A DNA stretch of 44,410 bases from Methanobacteriota archaeon (GTDB taxonomy: Archaea > Thermoplasmatota > Thermoplasmata > Lutacidiplasmatales > UBA184), in assembly GCA_013290045.1 (NCBI GenBank), contig JABCYU010000003.1, positions 1-44,410 of the forward strand, given 5' to 3'. Both the position numbers and the translations under genes were made by a program. A model generated the notes under the pieces. The model saw only the letters and a program-made list of their open reading frames with translations, was not told the DNA's origin and did not search any database. Of the stretch, positions 1 through 9,194 are shown piece after piece (positions within the stretch are counted from its first letter, which is position 1; every line of letters starts with the position of its first letter).

Positions 1-1
1 A

Positions 2-736
2 TTGGACCCTCCGACCCACGTGGTGCTTCGGTCCACCGACCCGAGGGCCTCGAACGTCGCGGGATTCGCCCTGGTCGCCTCCCGTTCCGATCGGTTCGCC
101 CTGCTGGAGATCCGCGAGGACGGCTCCGGCCCCCCGGCGGGCGATGTTCCCTGGCGAGACCTCGTCCCCGCGGAGCGTCACATGATCACCACCCTCCAGC
201 CCGCCGGCGGCGCCGACCCGACCGGGAATCCCGTACAGTCGTGGCCAATCGTCCGGGCCGACCGGCCGGACGCCGTGGTCTCGCATCTACCCGAGTTCCT
301 CGCCTCCCCGGAGGCCGCGGGCCAGGCGCTGCGTCAACGTCTCCCTCTGCGGACCCCCATCGCGATCCTGATCGTCAACGGGGGCGTCGTCGCCCGCCGG
401 TTCCCCGACGACCCCGGGGCGACCGCCCGTCTGATGAAGGTCCAGAAGCAGTTCGGCTTCTCGGTCGTCCTCGCGGCGGACGAGACCTTCCGCCGGGACT
501 ACAGCGCCTTCGACTACGTGTTTGACGTCCTACCGGCGCCCGCCGATTGGGGGTCGGCGAGGATCCGTTGCGCCCGGGCGCCCCCGGGAGCCGAGTTACG
601 GGGTGGCGACGAGTTCACGCTCAGCCAAATCGGGGGGTTCGACTCGGTGGTCGACCGAATGGGGCTCATCGGATCGGCCCGTCCCGATGCGCCGGCCACC
701 CCCGCCGCCCCATCCGTGGTCGGGCCCCCGGCTTAG
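2..736 (+). CDS. Unrecognised protein, probably 5'-truncated by the window edge
   Basis: The frame is open from the first bases of the window (a TTG at position 2), so the true start probably lies outside and this is the C-terminal part of a longer protein. About 244 residues are visible. No catalytic motif is recognised. The central part (residues about 118-180) alternates hydrophobic strands with charged helices, including an IAILIVNGG stretch and a KQFGFSVVLAADE stretch, which resembles the strand pattern of RecA/KaiC-like or Rossmann-type folds. The last 25 residues are rich in Pro and Ala and look disordered. Codon use is strongly GC-rich at third positions, typical of the left part of the window. 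A link to the P-loop ATPase at 16137-17681 is possible but not shown by any clear shared motif. Confidence 0.6.
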   Translation: MDPPTHVVLRSTDPRASNVAGFALVASRSDRFALLEIREDGSGPPAGDVPWRDLVPAERHMITTLQPAGGADPTGNPVQSWPIVRADRPDAVVSHLPEFLASPEAAGQALRQRLPLRTPIAILIVNGGVVARRFPDDPGATARLMKVQKQFGFSVVLAADETFRRDYSAFDYVFDVLPAPADWGSARIRCARAPPGAELRGGDEFTLSQIGGFDSVVDRMGLIGSARPDAPATPAAPSVVGPPA

Positions 737-1587
737 ATCCTCGTCCTGGCCGTCGCCGCCTACGGGCCGGGAGTCAGGGGCGGTCGCCCGTGGAACGGCC
801 AGCCGGTCTCGGCGTCCCGAGCGCCCCCAGAGGCGCGCCCCTCTCGTCGAGAATCGTCGGGCCACCAGAAGATTATCGAGACGCCCCGATCGGCGCCGGG
901 CTCGCGGAACTCACCCGAGATCGAACCGCTCCTGTTGCCAACGCAGAGCGCCCCCGGTTGGCGCCCGTCCTGGAATGCTCGCCCAAGATTGTTCGTCGCA
1001 GCCCGGGCTCTCTCCCGCCGGTGAACGCTGGCTATCGAGGGGTACCGGGAGCGTTCGCTCCAGCCGGTACGCCCGTAGTGATGCACCCGAATTCCGGCGA
1101 GGCCGAACTCCGGGTCGTCCGCCTGCCTGAGGGAGTCGACATGACATCGGCGGAACCGCCCGGAGTCCTTGATGTGAAGGACCGAGTCGCCTCGCGCCCG
1201 AGCACCGGGCGAGCCGTGATCCGACTCACCTGGACCGTCCGCCGCCGTAGGATGGCACGGATCCGCCGCGCACACGAATTCGGGCGATTTCGTGTCCTCT
1301 GCGGACTGCGATTGACGAGGTTCCCTGGCTCGGGCTCTCGTGAGGACGCGGGGAAGCGTCCCGGAGTCCCTCGATGCCGACTTCTCACTGGGATCGGCGG
1401 CAGGGGCGCAACCTCCCTCGCAGATCCCGACGAGCGGGCTGATCACCGCGGCCGGGATACCCTTCTCGAGGAATTCCTGGAAGGTGGATGGACGGAGGCG
1501 GCCGACTCGATCCATCGAGGCCACCCCATCTCGCGGGGTCAACATCTCCGGACGATTTCGGCGGCAGGAAGTTCTGCGGGGGCCTAC
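737..1587. other. Long spacer with no supported gene
   Basis: About 850 bases between the end of the first gene and the convergent secreted-protein gene. Several long frames are open on both strands, but they are Arg/Pro/Gly-rich, overlap each other and show no domain or hydrophobic-core pattern, as expected from GC-rich non-coding DNA. No motif or repeat was recognised. Confidence 0.5.
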
Positions 1588-2811
1588 CTACGAGTAACTC
1601 GCGGTGAGGTTGCCGGAGGCGCTGATCGTCGCGTTCGTCGACGCCAACCCGGGGCTCCCGACCCAAACGCCCGCGCTCCGCGACCATCCGTGGAAGAGCC
1701 AACCGGAACAGGAAGGCGCACCGATCGAGACCCCCGAGGAGGAGGGAGTCACCCGGATGGTCCCCCCGTTCCGAAAGGCGGTCCCGTTGAACACGACCGG
1801 CCCGCAGCGCGGCGGCCACACGCTCAGCGTCACGTTCGCCGATGGGGCGTAGACGACGTGGAGGCTGATGCTGTAGAGGAGCGATAGGCAGTAGTCGCGG
1901 ACGTGGTCGAGGAGGGTCGAGGGCGCCAGCGATGATTGGTAGGGAAGGATCAGGACCGAGACCCCGGCCGATGTGGCGTTCCCTGGCCCAGTGATCGTTT
2001 CGTCGTTCCGGATCTCGCGCCCCGTGGAGGCGTACTCCAGCACGCTACGAAAGTTCGTGTTCGAGGTCGCTCCGCTCAGGAAGGCGGTGAACTTCGATCC
2101 GATCTCGGGGGAGGTGCTGGAGGTCGACACGAGCCCGACGTACGGGGCCGGATAGAATGGGCCGGATTGGGTCCCGTTGGTGGCGACGCGGCTCCACGGG
2201 CTCGATATCGTAGTCCCGTTGGTCGCGAACGTGACCGCCCAATCCCATCGGAAGACGATCGTGGCCGTCTGATACGATGCGTTCGCCATGATCGCCACCA
2301 GTTGGCTCGTCATCGTGGCCGGGGTCTTGGCAAACGAGGTGACCCCACCCGCCACCTTGGTCTTGCTCGCAAGGGAACTACTGGACCACGCGGTCCCGTT
2401 CAGCCAGAGAGCCCGGGGCGGAAGGAACGCCTCGAAGGTCGATCCGCTCGTCAGGGGGAACATGGCGGTGAAGCTCGGGACGGTCAGCCGGAGGCTGGCC
2501 GCTCGGTGGCTGACGTTGTGGATCGCGAACTCGTAGCTCACCGTCAGCGAATCGCGGGCGGAGAGCGGGAACCCGGGAGGGGCGAGGGGAACGTCCCGGG
2601 AGGACCCTGTATCGGTGGCGTGGAACGGGCAGGTGGACGGGTACTGCCGGTCGGGGACCAGCCGGGCCGGGCCCAGGGGAGAGGATCGAGCCCCGTCGCC
2701 CGAGAACAAAGTCGTCGGGAAAACGACGAGGAGGGTGAGCCCAGCGAGAAGGAGCACCTGACGGATCGAACCCGGCCGAGAGAGGCGGGCATTTCCGCCT
2801 TTTCCGTCCAC
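1588..2811 (-). CDS. Secreted protein with C-terminal InlB B-repeat-like module
   Basis: A 407-residue exported protein starting at a GTG. Residues about 15-38 form a hydrophobic signal segment after basic residues. The mature part is rich in Ser, Thr, Asn and Gly with many N-x-S/T sequons, typical of archaeal surface proteins. The last ~75 residues contain GTAFRNGGTIRVTP, then SCSGWLFHGWS, then NATISASGNLTASYS. This resembles the divergent InlB B-repeat, a small beta module at the C-terminus of many cell-surface proteins (family knowledge). No catalytic residues were seen and the role (surface binding or S-layer-associated) is inferred. It stands alone, convergent with the first gene across a long spacer. 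Confidence 0.72.
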   Translation of the reverse strand: MDGKGGNARLSRPGSIRQVLLLAGLTLLVVFPTTLFSGDGARSSPLGPARLVPDRQYPSTCPFHATDTGSSRDVPLAPPGFPLSARDSLTVSYEFAIHNVSHRAASLRLTVPSFTAMFPLTSGSTFEAFLPPRALWLNGTAWSSSSLASKTKVAGGVTSFAKTPATMTSQLVAIMANASYQTATIVFRWDWAVTFATNGTTISSPWSRVATNGTQSGPFYPAPYVGLVSTSSTSPEIGSKFTAFLSGATSNTNFRSVLEYASTGREIRNDETITGPGNATSAGVSVLILPYQSSLAPSTLLDHVRDYCLSLLYSISLHVVYAPSANVTLSVWPPRCGPVVFNGTAFRNGGTIRVTPSSSGVSIGAPSCSGWLFHGWSRSAGVWVGSPGLASTNATISASGNLTASYS

Positions 2812-3286
2812 GCCGGAGTCACGTCACCTGGAGGTCATCTGACCGCAGGATAGAGGGTTCCATTCCGGGTATCGTGGCGCGACGGCACAAACGGTTGGGG
2901 CGTGGGCGGCTCCGGTCGCCATCGGATGTCCGGACCGGGGGCGATTGCCGAGACCGATCCCGAACTGGGTACCGGCTGTCGGATTGGTTCGGGGGGAGTT
3001 CCCAGCGGGCCGGGGGGGGGTGACCGGCCCCGCGGCAGAGACCTCTCACGGACACGATCTCGACATGACACCGGTGACCAGGGGATTCGTTGGATTTCGT
3101 GATCCCGCCTCAAGCCCGGCCGAGACAATCCACGGCGGCCCGAACGATCAGGGTTTGTCTCGAGCGTTCGTCGCAGCGGTCTTCGTGCGTCGGAACTTTC
3201 CTCAGAATCACCCGTTGACAACCTCCCGGAGGACCTGCGTTGTGTCCCCTCCACCGGGGCGTTCGAATCTGACGTGGCTTCCGATC
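2812..3286. other. Spacer with no supported gene
   Basis: About 475 bases between two minus-strand genes. It should hold the promoter of the secreted-protein gene and the 3' end of the SnoaL-like transcript. No clear TATA box, hairpin or small gene was recognised. Confidence 0.4.
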
Positions 3287-3676
3287 TCAGGGAGGTTGCG
3301 CACCGTTGCCCGGAGGTAGATGGTCGAAGAACAGATAGACCGACGCAATGCGACCGTTCCGGACGATGATGAAATCTGTTCCCGCGTAGGCGGGTGGCTC
3401 GCCCGGAACGCCTGAAACCCATTGGACTCGCCCGGCATCGCCCAACTCCTCGGGAGGGAAGAGGGGCCGATATTCGAAATCCGGGTGGGTTGATCGTATC
3501 TCACCCGCGATGCGATCGATCTCTTCTCGGCCACGAAACATCCCCCCTTGTGGATCATGGAAGACTGCGTCCTCATGGAAGATCTCGTCGAGCGCCGCGC
3601 GGCGACGTACCGGGTCATTCTCGCCAAAGACGTCGCTCAGATTGCGAAGCAGGAGGGTCGATATGATGCCGGACAC
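3287..3676 (-). CDS. SnoaL-like / NTF2-fold protein
   Basis: A 129-residue protein with the layout of SnoaL-like polyketide-cyclase/NTF2 domains: an N-terminal helix, then DEIFHEDAVFHDPQGGMFRGREEI (residues about 30-53), then a curved sheet including the FIIVRNGRIASVYLFFDHLP strand near the C-terminus. Length and order match the small single-domain NTF2 family, whose members bind small hydrophobic molecules or act as isomerases or hydrolases; substrate cannot be read from sequence. Start is a GTG. It stands alone with spacers on both sides. Confidence 0.75.
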   Translation of the reverse strand: MSGIISTLLLRNLSDVFGENDPVRRRAALDEIFHEDAVFHDPQGGMFRGREEIDRIAGEIRSTHPDFEYRPLFPPEELGDAGRVQWVSGVPGEPPAYAGTDFIIVRNGRIASVYLFFDHLPPGNGAQPP

Positions 3677-3951
3677 GGTATTCTCCCATTCTGACTATGG
3701 GCCGTGAGCCGCCCGCGCATCCCTGAGTTCACGACCTCCCGGCAGGCCCGCCGGGGGCTCTCCGACCCAGTCACTCCACTCGGGCGTTGTGGATACGCGC
3801 TGGTAGGTCGCAGCAGCGTCCCCCGACAGCGCGAGCGATTGACAACCTTCCCTCTTCCTCGAGTGAACTGAAAGGCGTCTGAAGCTTGCGTCCCCGGCCC
3901 GAGTGCGCATCGGTGGGGGAGCTGAACCCAAGCCGTCGACCTGCGTCGCCG

Positions 3952-4698
3952 TCACGGAGGTCGGGACTCTTCTGGATGGGCCGTGGTCCGGTGGCCCTGC
4001 TCGGGGACGAGGCCGTCTCGGAATCGGATGGAGGCGTGACTCCCGTTGCAGAACGGCATGTTGTCGGACGCGCCGCAACGGCAGAGGGTGACGCGGTTCC
4101 TCCTCTCGTAGGCCTTTCCGTCCTGGGATTCGATGCGCACCCCGCCTCGGACCCAGATAGGGCCACTGCAGTGCAGGGCCGTGTCCTCGACAAGCCCGAT
4201 CGACGGCGGAAGCGGCGACTCGATCATCTCCCCCGTCTTCTTGTCATGGAGCACGAGCCGGCCGGCCGGGCAGTGGTTCGCCTCCCGGACGACCAGCTCG
4301 GCGATCTGCGGGTCGTCCGTCCGCCGGATCAGGCTCCAAATCTTGCCCCCCGGGTCGCAGAATCGGGCAAACGCGCAGTACTGCTCGGCATCGTCGAGCA
4401 CCATGGTCGGCCCTACCTCCTGCACCGACTGGCGAGCCAGAGGCCGACGGGAGGCGGTTTCCTCCCCCTCGAACCCGACCGCCAGGTGCGAGTTGTCGCA
4501 GAAGGGCTTGTTCTTCGACTGGCCGCAGCGACAGAGAAAATATTCGTTCGCGGTCTCGAACGATCGACCTTCGGTCCAGTCCCACGACTCTCTTGCAGAG
4601 TTCGGGGTGATCATCTGCAGGGCAAGCGGTACTTTCCCGAGGACTCGGTAAGGCCCCCGCTTCATCACGACGATCTTCGGCTCCTGTTCGTCTCCCAT
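3952..4698 (-). CDS. Double CDGSH iron-sulfur protein
   Basis: A 248-residue protein with two CDGSH-type 2Fe-2S binding motifs: CRCGQSKNKPFCDNSH (around residues 55-70) and CRCGASDNMPFCNGSH near the C-terminus. Both keep the three Cys and one His ligand pattern C-x-C-x2-S-x3-P-x-C-x2-S-H. Between them lies a Cys-containing segment (CAFARFCDPGG and HCPAGRLVLHD) typical of the middle domain found in microbial CDGSH proteins. Such proteins carry redox-active Fe-S clusters in the cytoplasm; the electron partner is unknown. It is monocistronic as far as visible, with an ATG start. Confidence 0.9.
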   Translation of the reverse strand: MGDEQEPKIVVMKRGPYRVLGKVPLALQMITPNSARESWDWTEGRSFETANEYFLCRCGQSKNKPFCDNSHLAVGFEGEETASRRPLARQSVQEVGPTMVLDDAEQYCAFARFCDPGGKIWSLIRRTDDPQIAELVVREANHCPAGRLVLHDKKTGEMIESPLPPSIGLVEDTALHCSGPIWVRGGVRIESQDGKAYERRNRVTLCRCGASDNMPFCNGSHASIRFRDGLVPEQGHRTTAHPEESRPP

Positions 4699-5377
4699 GG
4701 TCCGTCGCTGACCTCCGAGGTGGCCCGTACTCGAGTTTACGCCCGCCGGCTTATGAAGGGAAAGGGAGCACCAGGTAACCTACGGGTGGATCGGCCGCCC
4801 TCGCGGCCTGCAAAGGCCCGGGCGAGAGGTCTGCCGGGAATCTATCCACCAATGCTCCCGACAAGATCTCCGAGCCGCGCGGCGAGGACCTCGCTTGAGG
4901 CTGCCCCGGCGGGGATCCGGACCCCTCCCCCCGATGCGCTGCGCAACCAGGCTGCGGCGGAAACTGCGTGCTCATTCAGACTTGAGCCGATGACTTCCAA
5001 GATGGGGCGATTCGGATCTTTCGGCTGGCGACCTCCATCTGGGGCTCGTCCGCTCCAAGGTACGAAAACGGCCGGTTGCAGTTCGATGGGCTCAAACGTG
5101 CACCGGTTGGGGTTGAGCCGCACGGCTAGGGCAGCTCATGTTGCCCTTGCGGGGGGGTAGGATCGCCCCTCGTTTTCAGAGGAGACCCTGCCGCCGGTGG
5201 GAGGCCCCCCGGGCCCCGTCCATCCGTTTTCCCCATCCGGGTTCGGGAGCCGGGTTCCTACGCCGCCGGGAGGGGGCACGATCCCCCTCGGGGCGCGCCC
5301 GCCTCCAACCAGGCGCCGACTGTTCCAACCGTTCGGGGGGGTTCGGCATCCTGGTGAGGTGCCCCTTCGCGCCATAT
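4699..5377. other. Spacer of about 680 bases with no supported gene
   Basis: Lies upstream of the CDGSH gene and downstream of the HEPN gene. A minus-strand frame at 4842-5123 (GTG start, 93 residues) has a mildly protein-like composition but no domain, no ribosome binding site or clear TATA box, and average third-base composition, so it is not called. Nothing else was recognised. Confidence 0.4.
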
Positions 5378-5779
5378 CTATTCATCAAATTCGGAACGCA
5401 CGAGGTCGACGAGGCGTCGGGCGTGCGTGGCCAGTTCTCGGGCGTCTCTCATTTCGACCTCACGGTCTTCGTACTCGACTTCGTTCTTCCGATCGAGGAG
5501 CTGCTGGAGATGTCGGGCCACGTCGTCACTCCGGGGCGAGGAGCACCGCCTCACCAAGCCGATGGCCTCGTGGTGATCGGTTCCTTTTGAGCGCAGTCCG
5601 TGGAAAAAGATCACGAAGGCGTCAGCGGCCGCGATTCCCCCATGTATGGCACTCCCTGCTGCCGCGTCGGGGTTCGAACTCCCAAGTGCCCAGTCGACCG
5701 CCTTGAGCAACTCGGTCGCCCGGTTCAGGTACACCTTCGCCTTCGCGCGGGGCACCCGTGCGGTACGCGAGTCGGACAT
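5378..5779 (-). CDS. HEPN-domain protein, partner of the adjacent nucleotidyltransferase
   Basis: A 133-residue all-helical protein of the HEPN class. The helix pattern AKVYLNRATELLKAVDWAL, then AAAGSAIHGGIAAADAFVIFFHGLRSKGTDHHEAIGLVRR, followed by a C-terminal helix with THARRLVDLV is characteristic. Arg63 and His69/His70 (GLRSKGTDHH) are candidates for the R-x4-6-H element, though the spacing is not textbook. The start lies 3 bases after the stop of the upstream nucleotidyltransferase, so the two are co-transcribed. HEPN/MNT pairs usually form toxin-antitoxin complexes in which HEPN is an RNase or the target of the transferase (family knowledge); toxicity here is inferred. Confidence 0.8.
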   Translation of the reverse strand: MSDSRTARVPRAKAKVYLNRATELLKAVDWALGSSNPDAAAGSAIHGGIAAADAFVIFFHGLRSKGTDHHEAIGLVRRCSSPRSDDVARHLQQLLDRKNEVEYEDREVEMRDARELATHARRLVDLVRSEFDE

Positions 5780-5782
5780 GAG

Positions 5783-6370
5783 CTAGTCCGTCACCGGGAT
5801 CCCGTCTCGCTCGATCGTCTCGAGAAGGGCGGGATTGAAGCGGCGCGATAGGTGGGCACGGGTCAGCACGAGGTTGGACAGGCTGTTCCCAAATCTCTCG
5901 GCGAATCGTTGGCTGGCCCTGGCGAGAGCCTCGGCGACGACCTCGCGAGCTGCCTCGGTACGGACCTGAACGAACAGGTCGATATCGCTGAACGGCTGTT
6001 CCTCGCCGCGGGCCACCGATCCAAACACGAGGGCGCGGTCGACCGGTAGACCTTCCAGCGCCTTCTGAATATCCCGTTTCAAGAGCCGAGGGAGGCTCGC
6101 TTCATCCTCGAAAAGGCGCTGGAGCGGCGCCACAAGGACATGACCGGCGGAGATGCGCCAGACATGCGCCCTCCCTGCCACCTCGTGGGCGGCCAGACCC
6201 TCGTTCGCGAGGGACACGAGCGCTTGGTTGGTCTGAGAGGGGGATGCGCCGATGAGCCCGGCCACTTCCCTACCCGTCAGGCCGCGAGACCCCGACCGGC
6301 AGAGGAGGCGAAGGACGTCTACCCGGATGGGGCTCCCGAGAATCTTCGTCAGGGGCGAACGGAAGCGCAT
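5783..6370 (-). CDS. wHTH-nucleotidyltransferase (MNT) fusion, candidate antitoxin and autoregulator
   Basis: A 195-residue protein. Residues about 8-75 form a winged helix (LTGREVAGLIGASPSQTNQALVSL recognition region, wing HEVAGRAHVWRI). Residues 105-170 form a minimal nucleotidyltransferase with GSVARGEEQPFSDID at 117-131, the G-S-x10-S-D-x-D active site. It is the first gene of a two-gene unit with the HEPN gene. The promoter carries a perfect 9-bp inverted repeat over the TATA box, and no leader, so autoregulation through the wHTH is likely (inference). MNT enzymes of this type AMPylate the HEPN partner in the MntA/HepT system (known); whether this one does is untested. Confidence 0.88.
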   Translation of the reverse strand: MRFRSPLTKILGSPIRVDVLRLLCRSGSRGLTGREVAGLIGASPSQTNQALVSLANEGLAAHEVAGRAHVWRISAGHVLVAPLQRLFEDEASLPRLLKRDIQKALEGLPVDRALVFGSVARGEEQPFSDIDLFVQVRTEAAREVVAEALARASQRFAERFGNSLSNLVLTRAHLSRRFNPALLETIERDGIPVTD

Positions 6371-6386
6371 GCTCGATTATTCCAAC

Positions 6387-6410
6387 ATATGTATGGTAAA
6401 TCATACATAT
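6387..6410 (-). promoter_or_regulatory. Operator palindrome overlapping the TATA box of the wHTH-MNT gene
   Basis: ATATGTATG at 6387-6395 and its exact complement CATACATAT at 6402-6410 are separated by 6 bases. Read on the minus strand, the distal arm forms a TATA-like TTATATG about 30-40 bases before the ATG at 6370, so the transcript would be leaderless or nearly so. A dimeric wHTH bound here would block TBP. Confidence 0.75.
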
Positions 6411-6412
6411 AA

Positions 6413-6904
6413 GGCCCGCGGGGTAGCGACCCCCGTCGATTCGATCGTTATGGGGGAGGGTGGCAGGGTCGGCCGACTGCAGCCCGGTCCGATCAGCTCC
6501 TCGACGGGGGCTCTCGGCCAGCCGGCTCACTCGGGTCCCCATGGTGGGGACTGGTTGCTGCCCAACCAGTAGCTCATCAGCCGGTCCGCCGAGTGCAGGG
6601 ATCCACTCGGACTTTGCGTCCGGCTGACGCGGGTGGGTCGCTGGAATGGTCCCGCCCCGTCGACGAACGGTTTCGCGGCCGATATCGGGAACCCGCAGTG
6701 TTCCCACCGCCTGGTCCCGTCTCGGGAACGACACCCGGTACGGTTCTTGGGCTCTGAGGTCAAAGAAGGAGAGGATACTCTGGTCCAGGATTCCCGCTGC
6801 CCCCCTGGCGGTGGCGACGCTCATGGCGCTCAGGGCCTGCCTTCGGGGACTTCACCAGACGAAGAACTCGCGCCGAGCGTGAGGCTCGATCCCGGCGCCC
6901 GATT
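6413..6904. other. Spacer with no supported gene
   Basis: Open frames on both strands give no recognisable domain. The stretch leads into the transposase remnant, and may include more decayed parts of that element that can no longer be read. Confidence 0.35.
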
Positions 6905-7150
6905 ACTGGCTGCAGTGCCCCACCATCCTACTCTATTCTCTCCCCGTTCTCGTTCTCGGCGCACCTCATACCCGAGGCGGTCCGCGAGGCGGACCGTCGG
7001 TGGTTCCGACTCGGGCCGATCCCCTCGGACTCCTTCCACCTCAACCCGATCGAGACCCAGTTCCGCTCTATCCGACAGATCGCTCTCACTGGGTCAGACT
7101 ATCGGGATTTGCGATCGTTCGGCGGAGCGATCCAGAGTCCGATGAGATAA
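6905..7150 (+). pseudogene. IS630-like transposase remnant (C-terminal fragment)
   Basis: In the frame ending with the TAA at 7148-7150 the translation contains HLIPEAVREADRRWFRLG, then PSDSFHLNPIETQFRSIR, then GSDYRDLRSFGGAI. The LNPIE block followed by a basic helix is the C-terminal DDE glutamate region of IS630/Tc1-type transposases. No start codon, N-terminal helix-turn-helix or first two catalytic Asp are present in any frame upstream, so it is a decayed fragment. It is not a copy of the IS630 element at 40937-42105, which has NPVE and a different C-terminus. Confidence 0.6.
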
Positions 7151-7256
7151 CTGAACACGAGGCCCCCAGTCCCCGCTCATGATGTCAAACGGTGTCTGTG
7201 GGTGCGGCAGTAGCGCGCCGATTCCGTCTTGAAGCGGAGCGGGTCTCCACCGTGGC

Positions 7257-7862
7257 ATGGCGCGCTCCAAGGGTGGCTCGGTCCGGGTCCGTTGTGGGTG
7301 GAGTTCGCTGGACGACCAGGCGATGCGACGGTACCACGACACCGAGTGGGGGGTCCCAGTCCATGATGATTCCCGGCACTTTGAGTTCCTTGTGCTCGAG
7401 GGGGCTCAGGCAGGGCTGAGCTGGTCAACGATCCTTCACAAGCGTGAAGGGTACCGCCGGGCGTTCGATGGGTTCGACCCCGCGAAGGTAGCTCGCTTCA
7501 CCTCGGCAAAGGTGCGGCGACTCAGGACTGATGGTGGTATCGTGCGGAACCGGCTGAAGATCGGTTCAGCCGTGACCAACGCCCGGGCATTCCTCGCGGT
7601 CCAGAAGGAGTTCGGCAGCTTCGACACCTTCGCGTGGTCCTTCGTGGGCGGCAAGCCCCGGCAGAATCACTGGAGGAGCTCGCAGGCGCTGCCTGCCACG
7701 TCCGTCGAGTCGGACCAGTTCAGCAAGGCGCTCTATTCGAGAGGGTTCCGGTTCGTCGGGTCAACGATCATCTACGCTCACATGCAGGCGGTCGGCATGG
7801 TCAACGACCACTCGATCGACTGCTTCAGGTACCGACAGGTGGAGGACCTCGCCCCCGACTGA
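7257..7862 (+). CDS. tag: DNA-3-methyladenine glycosylase I
   Basis: A 201-residue enzyme that removes 3-methyladenine from alkylated DNA in base-excision repair. It aligns along the family: RCGWSSLDDQAMRRYHDTEWG at the N-terminus, GAQAGLSWSTILHKREGYRRAF in the centre, and GMVNDHSIDCF at the C-terminus. The zinc ligands known for E. coli TAG correspond to Cys13, His27, His185 and Cys189, all present. The ATG start leaves about 12 residues before the zinc ligand, close to the usual length. It is convergent with the methyltransferase gene, and stands alone. Confidence 0.95.
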   Translation: MARSKGGSVRVRCGWSSLDDQAMRRYHDTEWGVPVHDDSRHFEFLVLEGAQAGLSWSTILHKREGYRRAFDGFDPAKVARFTSAKVRRLRTDGGIVRNRLKIGSAVTNARAFLAVQKEFGSFDTFAWSFVGGKPRQNHWRSSQALPATSVESDQFSKALYSRGFRFVGSTIIYAHMQAVGMVNDHSIDCFRYRQVEDLAPD

Positions 7863-7900
7863 GATCGGACGAAGACAGACCTGCCCCGATTCGTTGCCGG

Positions 7901-8542
7901 CTAGCGTCGTTCCATGAGTATCGACCAGAAGAGAGGGCTCAGGTCAGATCGGAGATTCAGGCGGAACTCCTTGAGCTCGAGCACACGAAAGGTCGTCTCG
8001 AGTTCTCGGCGGATCTCGGTTTCGCTGACGGTTGGGGGCCCGTTGGGGTTCTGATCCCGCGAACTTCCGGTAAGGGAGAGCCATCGGCTCTTGGGACGGG
8101 TCAGAAGCTGAAGGGCCGAAACAAACCCGGACAGATCTCGTTGCCGTATACCGTGATAGACCCCCGAATCGAAAACGGACTCGAAAGGACCGCCGAGCTC
8201 GAGCTTGGTGAAGTCCCCCGTGAGGAAACGGACAGACACGCCGGCCTCCTTGGCTCGGTCGATTCCCCTCTGCACGGCGAGGCCAACCAGGTCGACAGCC
8301 GTCACCTGGTAGCCCCGCTTCGCGAGTTCCACGGCATTGGTTCCCGTCCCAGAGCCGATCTCGAGAAGCGACCGCCCCGGAAGGCCGCCGGCCTCGACCA
8401 CCCGAACAAGTTCGGGGTTCGGCACGCCGGTATCCCACGGGGTCTCCCCCGAAACATACCGCTGTGTTATGGCACCGAGATAATCTTCCGGCGGGAGCTC
8501 GGTGATTCTCCCCGAGGGGCGGGGGTCTGGTTCAGGCGGCAT
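7901..8542 (-). CDS. Class I SAM-dependent methyltransferase
   Basis: A 213-residue methyltransferase with a Rossmann fold. Motif I is LLEIGSGTGTNAVELAKRGYQVTAVDLVGLAV (residues about 59-90), followed by an acidic GDFTKL and the FESVFDSGVYHGI motif IV region. The layout and the WDTGVPNPELVRVVE opening are close to the thiopurine S-methyltransferase/TehB-like group that methylates small thiols, selenium or tellurium compounds; the substrate is not deducible. ATG start. It converges with tag across 38 bases. Confidence 0.85.
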   Translation of the reverse strand: MPPEPDPRPSGRITELPPEDYLGAITQRYVSGETPWDTGVPNPELVRVVEAGGLPGRSLLEIGSGTGTNAVELAKRGYQVTAVDLVGLAVQRGIDRAKEAGVSVRFLTGDFTKLELGGPFESVFDSGVYHGIRQRDLSGFVSALQLLTRPKSRWLSLTGSSRDQNPNGPPTVSETEIRRELETTFRVLELKEFRLNLRSDLSPLFWSILMERR

Positions 8543-9194
8543 CGGCGCCGCTCATCTCCAGGGGCTATTCAGCCGCTCCGCTCGCGCCGGCCCCGGCCGT
8601 CGCGAGGGTCCCCTACCCTGGGGTTCGGCCCGTCCACCCCACCTGACTCGGCCTAGAGGGGACGGGCACGGGACATCGAGTTGCAAGGAACCTTTCACTC
8701 CGCTCCCGCTGCGAAACCGGCATGGGCTAGCGAACCGCCCCAAGGTGCCCCGTCGAGGCTTCTCGAACGTCAAGATGACGATGGCCAACGACGAGGGGAC
8801 CGACAACCAGGCCGTCCCGAGCTCGCTCATCCTCCCGGGGAGCCCGTTCTCGGTCGCCTGGAAGTCGTACGGACCGTGAGACGTCCGAACTTGAATTCCC
8901 AACCACTTCTCTCATTTCTTTCTCCGGTCATCGGGCGCAACCCGAGGGGGACCTCTCGACCGTGGCGCGGATCGGACGGGGTGAGCCGTCCACCGTCTCC
9001 TTCAGTTAGAGCCGGGTCCTGTCTCGCTGTCGGAGGGGGTTGCCACGAGGGTTGCACCTCCCTCCTCGCCGGATCCACGTCGATGCATCGGGGATTGGCT
9101 GCCCCATGTGGAGAGATCGAGGGCCTGTGGTACGGGCGTGAACAACCAACGATTATCCCAGACGACCAGGTCCCGCCGCCCGGAAGTCGGTCAG
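8543..9194. other. Divergent spacer with one copy of the GTGCAA/TTGCAC motif
   Basis: About 650 bases between the methyltransferase start and the duplicated secreted-protein start. It holds the motif copy at 9040-9057 and a weak TATA-like GATTATCCC about 40 bases before 9195. No protein is supported. Confidence 0.45.
9040..9057. repeat. Dispersed palindromic motif, copy 1
   Basis: Left arm TTGCCA, centre CGAGGG, right arm TTGCACC. Degenerate left arm, perfect right arm. Lies about 140 bases before the secreted-protein start. Confidence 0.55.

Noticed and set aside
547-1887. Long plus-strand open frame of about 446 codons
   Set aside because: It overlaps the secreted-protein gene, is Arg/Gly/Pro-rich, and looks like a GC-driven shadow frame.
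4842-5123. Small minus-strand gene (93 codons, GTG start)
   Set aside because: No family, no promoter sign and average third-base composition; not strong enough to call.
5669-5683. tRNA T-arm lookalike (GGGGTTCGAAC)
   Set aside because: It lies inside the HEPN coding region and no acceptor, D or anticodon arms can be built around it.
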